42,455 bases of DNA from CAIKZZ01 sp035524495 (GTDB lineage: Bacteria; Pseudomonadota; Gammaproteobacteria; Steroidobacterales; Steroidobacteraceae), in contig DATKOR010000081.1 in the NCBI GenBank assembly GCA_035524495.1, forward strand, positions 1 through 42,455. The letters are read 5' to 3'. The notes below the pieces were generated by a model. That model was not told the origin of the DNA, did not search any database, and was given only the letters and a program-made list of their open reading frames with translations. Of this stretch, positions 33,129 through 39,918 are shown one piece after another. The position numbers and the translations under genes are program-made. The number at the start of each line of letters is the position of its first letter. Position 1 is the stretch's first letter.

Positions 33129-33477
33129 GATGCAGGTCGCGAAGCGGCGCGACCGGCCGGCGGCGCCGGAATCGCCCCCGCTCGAGCATGGCCGACGGCA
33201 CGGACACGCCCGCGACGAGCGGGCGTCTTCGTTTGTGCGCCCGCGTATCTGAAATCGCGATGTGCACGAGCGGCATGCTTGAGTTCTAGGGTGTGCGGCC
33301 GCGCAAGACCCCACTGCAGGTGATCGCCATCCGGCCTGGCGACCGGGCTGCGCTGCCTGCGCCGGCGCGGCGTCCTGAGCGCCCGCCCACCTGACCCGCA
33401 GCGCCGGGCCCGCCGCGACGGCGCAGCCCACCGGGCGGCGGGCTCGGGCACAATGCCGCGAGCCGCGAGGTCCGACC
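33129..33477. other. Intergenic stretch between the DUF4440-like and acyltransferase genes
   Basis: About 350 bases with no convincing gene. It holds the terminator-like hairpin at 33206-33226, a stretch of very GC-rich sequence, and GAGG (33467-33470) as the ribosome binding site of the next gene. A CACAAT hexamer near 33450 could be a weak -10, without a -35. Confidence 0.5.
33206..33226 (+). terminator. Terminator-like hairpin after the DUF4440-like gene
   Basis: ACGCCCGC (33206-33213) pairs with GCGGGCGT (33219-33226) around GACGA and is followed by CTTCGTTTGT. It lies about 78 bases after the stop codon. Confidence 0.65.
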
Positions 33478-34383
33478 GTGTCCCGACTGTCCGCCGCCCC
33501 GCTGCGGGGCGCCGTCACGCTGCTGCTGATCGTCACCAACACGCTGGTGCACGGGGTGCCGTTGATCGCGATCGCGCTCGTGAAGCTCGCGCTGCCGCGG
33601 CGCGCCCGGCCCGCGGTCAGCCGGCTGCTGACGGCGCTTGCCGAGGACTGGATCGCGTTCAATACGCTCTTGCTGCGCCGCCAGCGGCACATGCGCTGGG
33701 AGGTGCGTGGTCTCGCCGGTCTCGACCCCCGCGGCTGGTACCTCGTGGTCGCCAACCACCGCTCGTGGGTCGACATCCTTGCGCTGCAGGCGGTGCTGAA
33801 CCGGCGCGTGCCGCTGCTGAAGTTCTTCATCAAGCGCGAGCTGCGCTGGGTTCCGGTGCTCGGGCTTGCGTGGTGGGCGCTCGACATGCCGTTCATGAAG
33901 CGCTACACGCGCGAGGAACTCGCGCGCCGGCCCGAGCTGCGGGGCGCCGACCTCGAGACGACGCGCCGCGCCTGCGAGCGCTTCCGTGACCTGCCGACCT
34001 CGATCATCAACTTCGTCGAGGGCACGCGTTTCACGCCGGAGAAGGCCGCGCGCGGCGGGTCGCGCTACCTGCACCTGCTGAACCCGCGGGCGGGCGGCAT
34101 CGCGTTCGTGCTCGGCGCGATGGGCCCGGTGCTGCACGAGCTCCTCGACGTCACGATCGCCTATCCGGCCGGCGACGGCGGCTTCTGGGACCTGTGCTGC
34201 GGGCGCATCACCCGGATCGTCATCGAGATCGAGCGGCGGCCGCTCGAGCCGTGGCTCTTCGCCGGCGACTACGCCGGGGATGAGGAATTTCGCCGCCGCT
34301 TCCAGGACTGGCTGGGCGCGCTCTGGGCCGCGAAGGACGCGCGTCTGGGGGCGCTCCTCGGCGGGCGCGCGCCGCGCCGCTGA
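33478..34383 (+). CDS. YihG-like 1-acylglycerol-3-phosphate acyltransferase
   Basis: Membrane-bound acyltransferase of the PlsC superfamily, 301 residues, closest in layout to E. coli YihG. A hydrophobic N-terminal region lies at residues 8-40. The catalytic HX4D motif is NHRSWVD with His94 and Asp99, followed by the acceptor-binding FVEGTRFTPEK near residue 180. This family adds a second acyl chain to lysophosphatidic acid; the acyl specificity is not visible. The GTG at 33478 has GAGG 7 bases upstream. It converges on rpiA with 7 bases between stops. Confidence 0.9.
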   Translation: MSRLSAAPLRGAVTLLLIVTNTLVHGVPLIAIALVKLALPRRARPAVSRLLTALAEDWIAFNTLLLRRQRHMRWEVRGLAGLDPRGWYLVVANHRSWVDILALQAVLNRRVPLLKFFIKRELRWVPVLGLAWWALDMPFMKRYTREELARRPELRGADLETTRRACERFRDLPTSIINFVEGTRFTPEKAARGGSRYLHLLNPRAGGIAFVLGAMGPVLHELLDVTIAYPAGDGGFWDLCCGRITRIVIEIERRPLEPWLFAGDYAGDEEFRRRFQDWLGALWAAKDARLGALLGGRAPRR

Positions 34384-34390
34384 GTCCGCC

Positions 34391-35050
34391 TCAGGGCTTC
34401 AGGATCTCGACGCCCGCATCGCCGCCGACGAGCAGCAGGTCCGCGCCGCGCCGCGCGAACAGGCCATTGGCGACGACTCCGGCGATCTGGTTGATCTCGC
34501 CCTCGAGCGCCTTCGGGTCGGTGATCCTCAGGTTGTGGACGTCGAGGATCGCGTTGCCGTTGTCGGTCGTGACGCTCTCGCGCAGCACCGGCTGCCCGCC
34601 GAGCCTGACCAGCTGGCGCGCGACGTACGAGCGCGCCATCGGGATCACCTCGACCGGCAACGGGAAGCGGCCGAGCACGTCGACGAGCTTGGAGCGGTCC
34701 ACGATGCAGACGAAGCGGCGCGATGCGGCGGCGACGATCTTCTCGCGGGTCAGCGCCGCGCCGCCGCCCTTGATCAGTTGCAGGTGACGGGTCGTCTCGT
34801 CCGCGCCGTCGACGTAGAGGTCGAGGTCGCCGGTGGAGTTGAGGTCGACGACGTCGTAGCCCGCCGCCTTCAGCAACCGCGCGCTCGCCTCGGAGCTCGA
34901 GACGGCGCCCTCGAGGCGGACCCGCTTGCGCGCGAGTGCCGCGATGAAGTGGTTGACGGTGGAGCCGGTACCGACGCCGAGGATGCTGCCCTCGGTCACG
35001 TACGCGACGGCGGCCTCGGCCGCGGCGCGCTTTTGCTCTTCAGCGCCCAT
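34391..35050 (-). CDS. rpiA: Ribose-5-phosphate isomerase A
   Basis: Interconverts ribose 5-phosphate and ribulose 5-phosphate. The 219-residue length equals that of E. coli RpiA. Motifs are GTGST at residues about 27-31, SSSEAS, DGADE and KGGGAALTREKI. The ATG at 35050 gives the family N-terminus; extending upstream adds residues with no similarity. The next feature upstream on this strand is a strong hairpin at 35120-35147. Confidence 0.97.
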   Translation of the reverse strand: MGAEEQKRAAAEAAVAYVTEGSILGVGTGSTVNHFIAALARKRVRLEGAVSSSEASARLLKAAGYDVVDLNSTGDLDLYVDGADETTRHLQLIKGGGAALTREKIVAAASRRFVCIVDRSKLVDVLGRFPLPVEVIPMARSYVARQLVRLGGQPVLRESVTTDNGNAILDVHNLRITDPKALEGEINQIAGVVANGLFARRGADLLLVGGDAGVEILKP

Positions 35051-35119
35051 CGATGCGAAAACCCCTTGTTTCCAAGCCTTCCGCGCGTAGGTGCGGCGGC
35101 GAATGCGGACCCCAGAAAC

Positions 35120-35147
35120 GACTGTGCCCGCTTGCGCGGGCACAGTC
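35120..35147 (-). terminator. Strong hairpin between micro-ORF and rpiA
   Basis: A perfect 12-bp stem (35120-35131 with 35136-35147) closes a TTGC loop. On the minus strand it is followed by CGTTTCT, a short T run, so it fits a terminator of a minus-strand transcript ending near 35115 rather than anything on the plus strand, where an A/G-rich stretch follows. Confidence 0.75.
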
Positions 35148-35178
35148 AGTGAAGAGCGGGGGCTGGGTCGGTGACCGT

Positions 35179-35194
35179 GAGGTCTTCCGACCTC
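35179..35194 (-). other. Small hairpin in the 3' part of the micro-ORF transcript
   Basis: GAGGTC (35179-35184) pairs with GACCTC (35189-35194) around a four-base loop. It lies between the micro-ORF stop and the strong hairpin, so a transcript from 35299 to about 35115 would hold two stem-loops. Confidence 0.5.
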
Positions 35195-35220
35195 TCCCCG
35201 GCTGCTCCGAAGGCTAAAGC

Positions 35221-35271
35221 CTACTTCTTCTTCGTCGCCTTCTTCTTAGCAGCCTTCTTCTTCGTCGCCAT
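35221..35271 (-). CDS. Candidate 16-residue lysine-rich micro-protein
   Basis: The minus strand encodes MATKKKAAKKKATKKK and a TAG stop. The sequence is made of KKK blocks separated by Ala/Thr, resembling the tails of histone H1-like bacterial proteins (AlgP type) but standing alone. Support for expression: GGAG (35282-35279) lies 7 bases before the ATG, a promoter-like pair lies upstream (35306-35333), and a strong hairpin follows. An overlapping frame starting at the ATG at 35285 would give 12 acidic residues but has no ribosome binding site. The plus-strand frame through the same bases is a Phe-rich antisense artefact. No known gene is recognised. Confidence 0.5.
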   Translation of the reverse strand: MATKKKAAKKKATKKK

Positions 35272-35305
35272 AGTAGTTCTCCATGTCGGGTTAGTCCGGG
35301 GACGG

Positions 35306-35333
35306 AGTATATACACAAAAAGTCAAATTACAA
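35306..35333 (-). promoter_or_regulatory. Promoter-like element of the micro-ORF transcript
   Basis: On the minus strand TTGTAA (35333-35328) and TATACT (35311-35306) are separated by 16 bases; matches are 4/6 and 5/6. The surrounding 40 bases (35300-35340) are the most AT-rich stretch I see in the window, as expected for a strong promoter. The transcript would start near 35299, 28 bases before the micro-ORF. Confidence 0.55.
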
Positions 35334-35423
35334 GCAAGTGTCGCGTCGTTGTGCTAGCACCGCGCGTCGCGCGCGACGCGCGCGTGCGTTGCGAGTGAGC
35401 GCAAGTGAGTCCGCGACGAGCGC

Positions 35424-35885
35424 TCACGCGAGCGCGAGCACCTTGCGCCACTGCGTCGGCGTCACCGGCGTGATCGACAGGCGGTTGCCGCGCTTGAGGA
35501 TCAGGAAATCATCGAGCGCGTGCGCGTGGGACTTCAGCATCTCGAGCGTGACCGGCCTCGCAAAGCGCTTCACGAATGCGACGTCGACCATGTACCAGGT
35601 CGGTGCGGCCGGATCGCTCTTGGGATCGTAGTGCGCGTGCTTGCGATCGAAGGCGGTCGGGTCGGGGTAGCCCTCAGCGACGATGCGCGCGATGCCGTAG
35701 ATGCCCGGGACCTCGCAGCTCGAGTGGTAGATGAAGGCGAGGTCGCCCTTCCTCATCTCGTCGCGGAGCATGTTGCGCACCTGGTAGTTGCGCACGCCGT
35801 CCCAGCCGCTGCGGCGCTTGGGCGCGCGTGCGAGGTCGTCGATACCGAAGGTCGACGGCTCGGTCTTCATCAGCCAGTACTTCAT
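35424..35885 (-). CDS. EVE-domain protein (thymocyte nuclear protein 1-like)
   Basis: A 153-residue single-domain EVE (PUA-like) protein that probably binds modified nucleic-acid bases. Family landmarks are the start MKYWLMKTEPSTFGIDDL, GVRNYQVRNMLRDEMRKGDLAFIYHSS, and WYMVDVAFVKRFARPVTLEMLK. I chose the ATG at 35885 since MKYWL is the canonical N-terminus and the longer reading would enter the 6S RNA gene. In gammaproteobacteria this gene often follows zapA and 6S RNA, as here. Its cellular role is unknown. Confidence 0.93.
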   Translation of the reverse strand: MKYWLMKTEPSTFGIDDLARAPKRRSGWDGVRNYQVRNMLRDEMRKGDLAFIYHSSCEVPGIYGIARIVAEGYPDPTAFDRKHAHYDPKSDPAAPTWYMVDVAFVKRFARPVTLEMLKSHAHALDDFLILKRGNRLSITPVTPTQWRKVLALA

Positions 35886-35940
35886 GGGGCGTCGCGCGGC
35901 ACGGGGGTCCGTCGGGGGCGACGGACCGCGGGAATGGAAG

Positions 35941-36135
35941 CGGCGCCACCCGCCTGTGCCGTCAAGGGCCGTTGCTCTCGAGCCAGAGCAACAAGTGGGG
36001 CGTGCTGCAACACTTAAGGCTTTCCGTTCGAGACGGACTTGCACAATGTTGTCGCAAGCAGGATGCCCCGGGGTTAACGCATTAGGGTCGAGAGGTACTC
36101 ACAACCCGAGTCGAACACCGCAGGCGGCGCCGGCC
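35941..36135 (-). ncRNA. ssrS: 6S RNA
   Basis: The position between zapA and the EVE gene on the zapA strand is the conserved site of ssrS in gammaproteobacteria. The ends can pair: GGCGCC plus GCCTG at the 5' side (36131-36120) with CAGGC and GGCGCC at the 3' side (35954-35942), forming the closing stem of the 6S rod. Inside, TCCGTC-TCGAACGGAAAGCCTTAA resembles the E. coli stretch GTCCGTCCGAGAAGCCTTAA, and the central region could open as the bubble that mimics an open promoter. Length is about 190 bases (E. coli 184). 6S RNA sequesters sigma-70 RNA polymerase in stationary phase. Ends are approximate. Confidence 0.8.
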
Positions 36136-36182
36136 TCAGACTACCGCATCCGTCGTGACCGACGGAAGAGCCGGGAACGGTG

Positions 36183-36224
36183 TGTGAAGCGCGCGCGCTG
36201 GCACGAATCGTGCCCCGCTTCACA
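36183..36224 (-). terminator. Long hairpin overlapping the zapA stop
   Basis: Outer stem TGTGAAGC/GCTTCACA (36183-36190 with 36217-36224) and inner stem GGCACG/CGTGCC (36200-36205 with 36209-36214) form one extended structure around the zapA stop codon (36220-36222). No T run follows, so it may protect or process the mRNA between zapA and 6S RNA rather than stop transcription. A further 6-bp hairpin (36150-36165) follows downstream. Confidence 0.5.
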
Positions 36225-36537
36225 ATTCCAGCTGCTGGCCCCGCTCGAGCGTTGCCTCGACGCGCTCGCGCAGCACGCGTACGCGGCTCACGACGTCGTG
36301 TTCGAGCGAGGTATCCCGCGAACGACCCTTCAGGAGCTCGTTCGCCATGTTCAGCGCCGCCATCACCGCGATCCGGTCAAGGCCGATGACCTTGCCGCTG
36401 TCGCGGATCTTCTTCATTTCGGTGTTGAGGTACTCGGCCGAGTCCAGCAGGGCGGCGCGTTCATCGACGGCGCAGGCGAACTGGTATTCCTTCTCGAGGA
36501 TCCGCACGCTGACGCGCGCGAGATTCGCTTCACTCAT
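36220..36537 (-). CDS. zapA: Cell division protein ZapA
   Basis: Binds and bundles FtsZ filaments at mid-cell. The 105-residue protein has VSVRILEKEYQFAC at residues 9-22, DERAALLDSAEYLN, and RIAVMAALNMANELL, followed by a coiled-coil C-terminus. Its ATG overlaps the stop of the ZapB-like gene (ATGA). 6S RNA follows, the conserved zapA-ssrS pair. Confidence 0.95.
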   Translation of the reverse strand: MSEANLARVSVRILEKEYQFACAVDERAALLDSAEYLNTEMKKIRDSGKVIGLDRIAVMAALNMANELLKGRSRDTSLEHDVVSRVRVLRERVEATLERGQQLEL

Positions 36538-36767
36538 GCTCCATGCTCCATGGACTTCAGGCGGCCAATCATCGCCTCGACGCGCGTGCGCACCTGCTCG
36601 TTCTTCTGCAGCAGCGCCGAGCGCTCGGCGGTCAGGCTGTCGTGGCGGGTCTTCAGCGCCCGGTTCTCTTCCTTGAGATGCATGACGGTGACCATCAGCT
36701 CTTCGAGGCGTTTCTCGAGCCGCTTGAGCTCGAGTTCCAGCGCCGAACGTGCGGTCCCCTCCGTCAT
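36534..36767 (-). CDS. ZapB-like coiled-coil protein (TIGR02449-type)
   Basis: A 77-residue protein that is almost all coiled coil: LELELKRLEKRLEELMVTV, then LKEENRALKTRHDSLTAERSALLQKNEQVRTRVEAMIGRL. Such short coiled-coil proteins next to zapA are the ZapB-like family in many gammaproteobacteria, and an FtsZ-ring role is inferred from that. The ATG at 36767 is 6 bases after a TATAGT -10 element, and no ribosome binding site precedes it, so the mRNA is probably leaderless. The stop overlaps zapA. Confidence 0.88.
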   Translation of the reverse strand: MTEGTARSALELELKRLEKRLEELMVTVMHLKEENRALKTRHDSLTAERSALLQKNEQVRTRVEAMIGRLKSMEHGA

Positions 36768-36773
36768 GGCCGC

Positions 36774-36803
36774 ACTATAGGCGCGGCCCGTCCCACGGGT
36801 CAA
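36774..36803 (-). promoter_or_regulatory. Promoter of the zapB-like/zapA operon
   Basis: TTGACC (36803-36798) and TATAGT (36779-36774) on the minus strand match 5/6 each and are 18 bases apart. The expected start site coincides with the ATG at 36767, leaving no untranslated leader. Confidence 0.65.
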
Positions 36804-36808
36804 CGCGG

Positions 36809-36814
36809 TAGAAT
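36809..36814 (+). promoter_or_regulatory. -10 element of the ygfB-pepP-ubiH-ubiI operon
   Basis: TAGAAT matches 5/6 of TATAAT and lies 10 bases before the ygfB ATG (36825). No clear -35 is found 16-18 bases upstream. No ribosome binding site lies between it and the ATG, which suggests a near-leaderless transcript. Confidence 0.4.
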
Positions 36815-36824
36815 CCGCCCAGTT

Positions 36825-37379
36825 ATGTTGACAGTGACGTTCGACGAACTCGAGTCGGCGCTGGCCGCGAGCGCGGCTCCGGTGCTGGCTGCCGAGGCGC
36901 ACGGCGCGCTCGCCGGCGCGCTCGCCGGCGACGGCCGCTTCGATCCCGAATCCTGGATCGACGACGTGCTGGCGGGCGAGGGCGCGGACCCGGGTTCGTT
37001 GCATGCGCGCAACCTGCTCGAGACGCTGATCGAGGAGACGCAGGCGGCGCTCGCGGGTCCCGACATGGAGTTCGCACCCCTGTTGCCGGACGACGAGGAG
37101 CCGCTCGAGCGCCGCGTCAAGGCGCTCGCCGACTGGTGCACCGGCTATCTCTACGGCATTGGCAGCGGCGGCGTCATAAGCGGCGAGAGCGCGCTGCCGG
37201 CGGCGGTCGACGAGGTCGTGCGCGACTTCGGCGAGATCAGCCGCGCGGCGATCGACGCCGAGGAAAGCGCCGAGTCGAACGAGACCTCGTACGCGGAGAT
37301 CGTCGAGTACCTGCGCGCCGGCGCGCAGCTCGCCTTCGAGGAGCTCGCGCCGCGGCGCGCCGGCGCACAGCTGCCATGA
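36825..37379 (+). CDS. ygfB: YgfB/YecA family (UPF0149) protein
   Basis: A 184-residue all-helical UPF0149 protein. Recognisable family blocks are EAHGALAGALAG near residue 25, FAPLLPDDEEPLERRVKALADWCTGYLYGIG at about 85-115 and the C-terminal YAEIVEYLRAGAQLAFEEL. In Pseudomonas such a protein (YgfB) affects gene regulation, but its biochemical role is unclear. It starts the ygfB-pepP-ubiH-ubiI operon found across gammaproteobacteria; the stop overlaps the pepP ATG by 4 bases. Confidence 0.94.
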   Translation: MLTVTFDELESALAASAAPVLAAEAHGALAGALAGDGRFDPESWIDDVLAGEGADPGSLHARNLLETLIEETQAALAGPDMEFAPLLPDDEEPLERRVKALADWCTGYLYGIGSGGVISGESALPAAVDEVVRDFGEISRAAIDAEESAESNETSYAEIVEYLRAGAQLAFEELAPRRAGAQLP

Positions 37380-38689
37380 AGCGCGACGAGTTCGCCCGGC
37401 GGCGGCGCCAGCTGATGCGCGAGATGGGCCGCGACGCCATCGCGATCCTGCCGGCGGCGCCGATCCGGCGCCGCAACGGCGACGTCGACTACGCCTACCG
37501 CCAGGACAGCGACTTCCACTTCCTGACTGGCTTCCCCGAGCCCGAGGCGGTGGCGGTACTGCTGCCGCACCGCGCGGCCGGCGAGTACGTGCTGTTCTGC
37601 CGCGACAAGGATCCGGCGCGCGAGCTGTGGGATGGCGATCGGGCCGGCCCCGCCGGGGCCGTCGAGCGCTACGGCGCCGACGATGCGTTCCCGATCGGCG
37701 ACATCGACGAGATCCTGCCGGGGCTCCTCGAGAGCCGCGCGCGCGTCTGCTACACGATGGGGCTCAACCCCGAGTTCGACCAGCGCGTCATCGGCTGGGT
37801 CAACGGGTTGAGGGCGCAGGCCAAGCAGGGCCTGCACACGCCGCAGGAGTTCTTCGCGCTCGATCACCTGCTGCACGACATGCGTCTCTACAAGAGCCGC
37901 CCCGAGCTCGACGCGATGCGCCGCTCGGCGGCGATCGCCGTCGCGGCGCACCGCCGCGCGATGCGCCGCGCGGCGCCCGGTGTCATGGAGTACGAGCTCG
38001 CCGCGGAGCTCCTGCACGAGTTCCACCGCCACCACGCCGAGATCGCCTACGAGCCGATCGTCGGCGGCGGCACCAATGCCTGCGTGCTCCACTACCGGGC
38101 GAACGCGGCGCCGCTCAAGGACGGCGACCTCGTGCTGATCGACGCCGGCTGCGAGCACGACTACTACGCCTCGGACATCACCCGCACGTTCCCGGTCGGC
38201 GGACGTTACAGCCCGGCGCAGCGGGCGCTCTACGAGGTGGTGCTCGAGGCCCAGCACGCGGCGATCAAGGCGTGCGTGCCGGGCAACCACTGGAACGACC
38301 CGCACGATGCCGCGGTGCGCGCCATCACGCAGGGGCTCGTCGCGCTCGGCTTCCTGAAGGGCAAGCTCGCCAAGCTCGTCAAGGACGGCGCCTACCGCGA
38401 GTGGTTCATGCACCGCACCGGGCACTGGCTCGGACTCGACGTCCACGACGTCGGCGACTACAAGGTCGGCGACGCCTGGCGGGTGCTCGAGCCCGGCATG
38501 GTGCTGACGGTCGAGCCCGGCCTCTACGTCGCTCAGAACTCCCGGCACGCGCCGAAGGAGTTCCGCGGCATCGGCATCCGGATCGAGGACGACGTCGCCG
38601 TGACGCGGGCGGCGCCCGAGGTGCTGACCGGGGAGCTCGTCAAGGACCCGGACGACATCGAGCGCTTCCTCGCGAGCGAGGCCGCGTGA
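37376..38689 (+). CDS. pepP: Xaa-Pro aminopeptidase
   Basis: Removes N-terminal residues that precede proline; a dinuclear manganese M24B peptidase. The 437-residue protein (E. coli 441) has the N-terminal regulatory domain with YRQDSDFHFLTGFPEPEA, and the pita-bread domain with metal ligands in VLIDAGCEHDYYASDITRTFP, HRTGHWLGLDVHD, VEPGLYV and GIGIRIEDDV. ATG at 37376 overlaps the ygfB stop, and its TGA overlaps the ubiH GTG. Confidence 0.97.
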   Translation: MKRDEFARRRRQLMREMGRDAIAILPAAPIRRRNGDVDYAYRQDSDFHFLTGFPEPEAVAVLLPHRAAGEYVLFCRDKDPARELWDGDRAGPAGAVERYGADDAFPIGDIDEILPGLLESRARVCYTMGLNPEFDQRVIGWVNGLRAQAKQGLHTPQEFFALDHLLHDMRLYKSRPELDAMRRSAAIAVAAHRRAMRRAAPGVMEYELAAELLHEFHRHHAEIAYEPIVGGGTNACVLHYRANAAPLKDGDLVLIDAGCEHDYYASDITRTFPVGGRYSPAQRALYEVVLEAQHAAIKACVPGNHWNDPHDAAVRAITQGLVALGFLKGKLAKLVKDGAYREWFMHRTGHWLGLDVHDVGDYKVGDAWRVLEPGMVLTVEPGLYVAQNSRHAPKEFRGIGIRIEDDVAVTRAAPEVLTGELVKDPDDIERFLASEAA

Positions 38690-39918
38690 GCGACGTGCGC
38701 GAACTCGCCTGCGACGTCGCGATCGTCGGCGGCGGCATGGTCGGGGCGAGCCTTGCCCTCGCGCTCAGCGCGCTGCCGCTCAAGGTCGTCGTCGTCGAGG
38801 CGGTCGAGCCCGAGGACGGGTCGCAGCCGAGCTTCGATGCGCGCACGATCGCGCTCTCGAACGGCACCCGCCGGATCTTCGCCGGGCTCGGCGTGTGGGA
38901 CGAGATCCAGCGCGAGGCGACCGCGATACGGCGCATCCACGTCTCCGACCGCGGACACTTCGGAAGCGCGGTGATTGATGCCGCGGAGCAGGGCGTGCCG
39001 GCGCTCGGCTACGTCGCCGAGAACCGTACGATCGGCCGCGCACTGTGGCGTCGGCTGCGCGCGGCGTCGGGCATCACCCTCGTCGCGCCGGCGCGCGTCA
39101 CCGACGTCGTCCCGGGCGCCTTGCACGTCGCACTCGGCACCGAGGGCCGGGACGGCGCGCGGCGCATCGTTGCGCGCCTCGCCGTCGCGGCCGACGGGGC
39201 GGGATCCCTGGTGCGCCGCGCCGCCGGCGTCGGCGCCGAGCGCTGGGACTACGGGCAGACGGCCGTCATCAGCCTCGTGACGAGCGCGCGCTTCCACGAG
39301 CACGTGGCGTACGAGCGCTTCACGCCGACCGGGCCGATTGCGGCCCTGCCGGGTCCCGACGGCCGCGTCGTCGTGGTCTGGACGCTGGCGCCTGCCGAGG
39401 CCGAGCGCATCGGGGCGTTTTCGGACGAGGCGTTCCTCGCCGAGCTCCAGGCCTGCTTCGGCTGGCGGCTCGGGCGCTTCACGGCAGTCGGGCCGCGCCA
39501 CGCGTATCCGCTCGCGCTGACCCAGGCCGCCTCCGAAAGCGCACCGCGCACCGCGATCATCGGCAACGCCGCGCAGGGACTGCACCCGATCGCGGGGCAG
39601 GGCTTCAACCTCGGTTTGCGCGACGCCGCGACGCTGGCCGAGGTGCTCGCGGAGGCCGGCGCCGATCCGGGAGGCCCGGAGGTGCTCGCGCGCTTCGCCG
39701 AGTGGCGGCACACCGACCGCAAGGCGCTGATCGCCTTCACCGACGGGCTCGTGCGCTTGTTCGCGAGCCCGTTCGCGCCGGTGCGCGTCGCCCGCGGCCT
39801 CGGCCTCGTGCTCTTCGACCTCAGCCCGACCGCGAAGACCGCGCTCTCGAAGCTGTCGCTCGGCTTCGCGGGCCGCCTGCCGCGCCTGGCCCGCGGCCTG
39901 CCGCTCGCGGTGCCATGA
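38686..39918 (+). CDS. ubiH: 2-octaprenyl-6-methoxyphenol hydroxylase
   Basis: FAD-dependent hydroxylase that adds oxygen at ring position C1 (UbiH) in ubiquinone synthesis. The 410-residue protein starts with the Rossmann GGGMVGASLA (residues about 14-23). It matches E. coli UbiH in FDARTIALSNGT, HVSDRGH, FGWRLGRF, YPLALTQAAS and the FAD motif NAAQGLHPIAGQGFNLGLRD. The GTG at 38686 overlaps the pepP stop; the next gene overlaps by 4 bases. Confidence 0.95.
   Translation: MSDVRELACDVAIVGGGMVGASLALALSALPLKVVVVEAVEPEDGSQPSFDARTIALSNGTRRIFAGLGVWDEIQREATAIRRIHVSDRGHFGSAVIDAAEQGVPALGYVAENRTIGRALWRRLRAASGITLVAPARVTDVVPGALHVALGTEGRDGARRIVARLAVAADGAGSLVRRAAGVGAERWDYGQTAVISLVTSARFHEHVAYERFTPTGPIAALPGPDGRVVVVWTLAPAEAERIGAFSDEAFLAELQACFGWRLGRFTAVGPRHAYPLALTQAASESAPRTAIIGNAAQGLHPIAGQGFNLGLRDAATLAEVLAEAGADPGGPEVLARFAEWRHTDRKALIAFTDGLVRLFASPFAPVRVARGLGLVLFDLSPTAKTALSKLSLGFAGRLPRLARGLPLAVP

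Noticed and set aside
35250..35285. Overlapping 12-codon acidic frame starting at the minus-strand ATG at 35285
   Set aside because: No ribosome binding site precedes it, while GGAG is correctly placed for the lysine-rich frame. Kept only as an alternative.
35171..35398. Plus-strand frame with Phe-rich hydrophobic segment around 35220-35280
   Set aside because: The Phe runs are simply the antisense of the lysine codons in the micro-ORF, and the RBS and promoter signals are on the minus strand.
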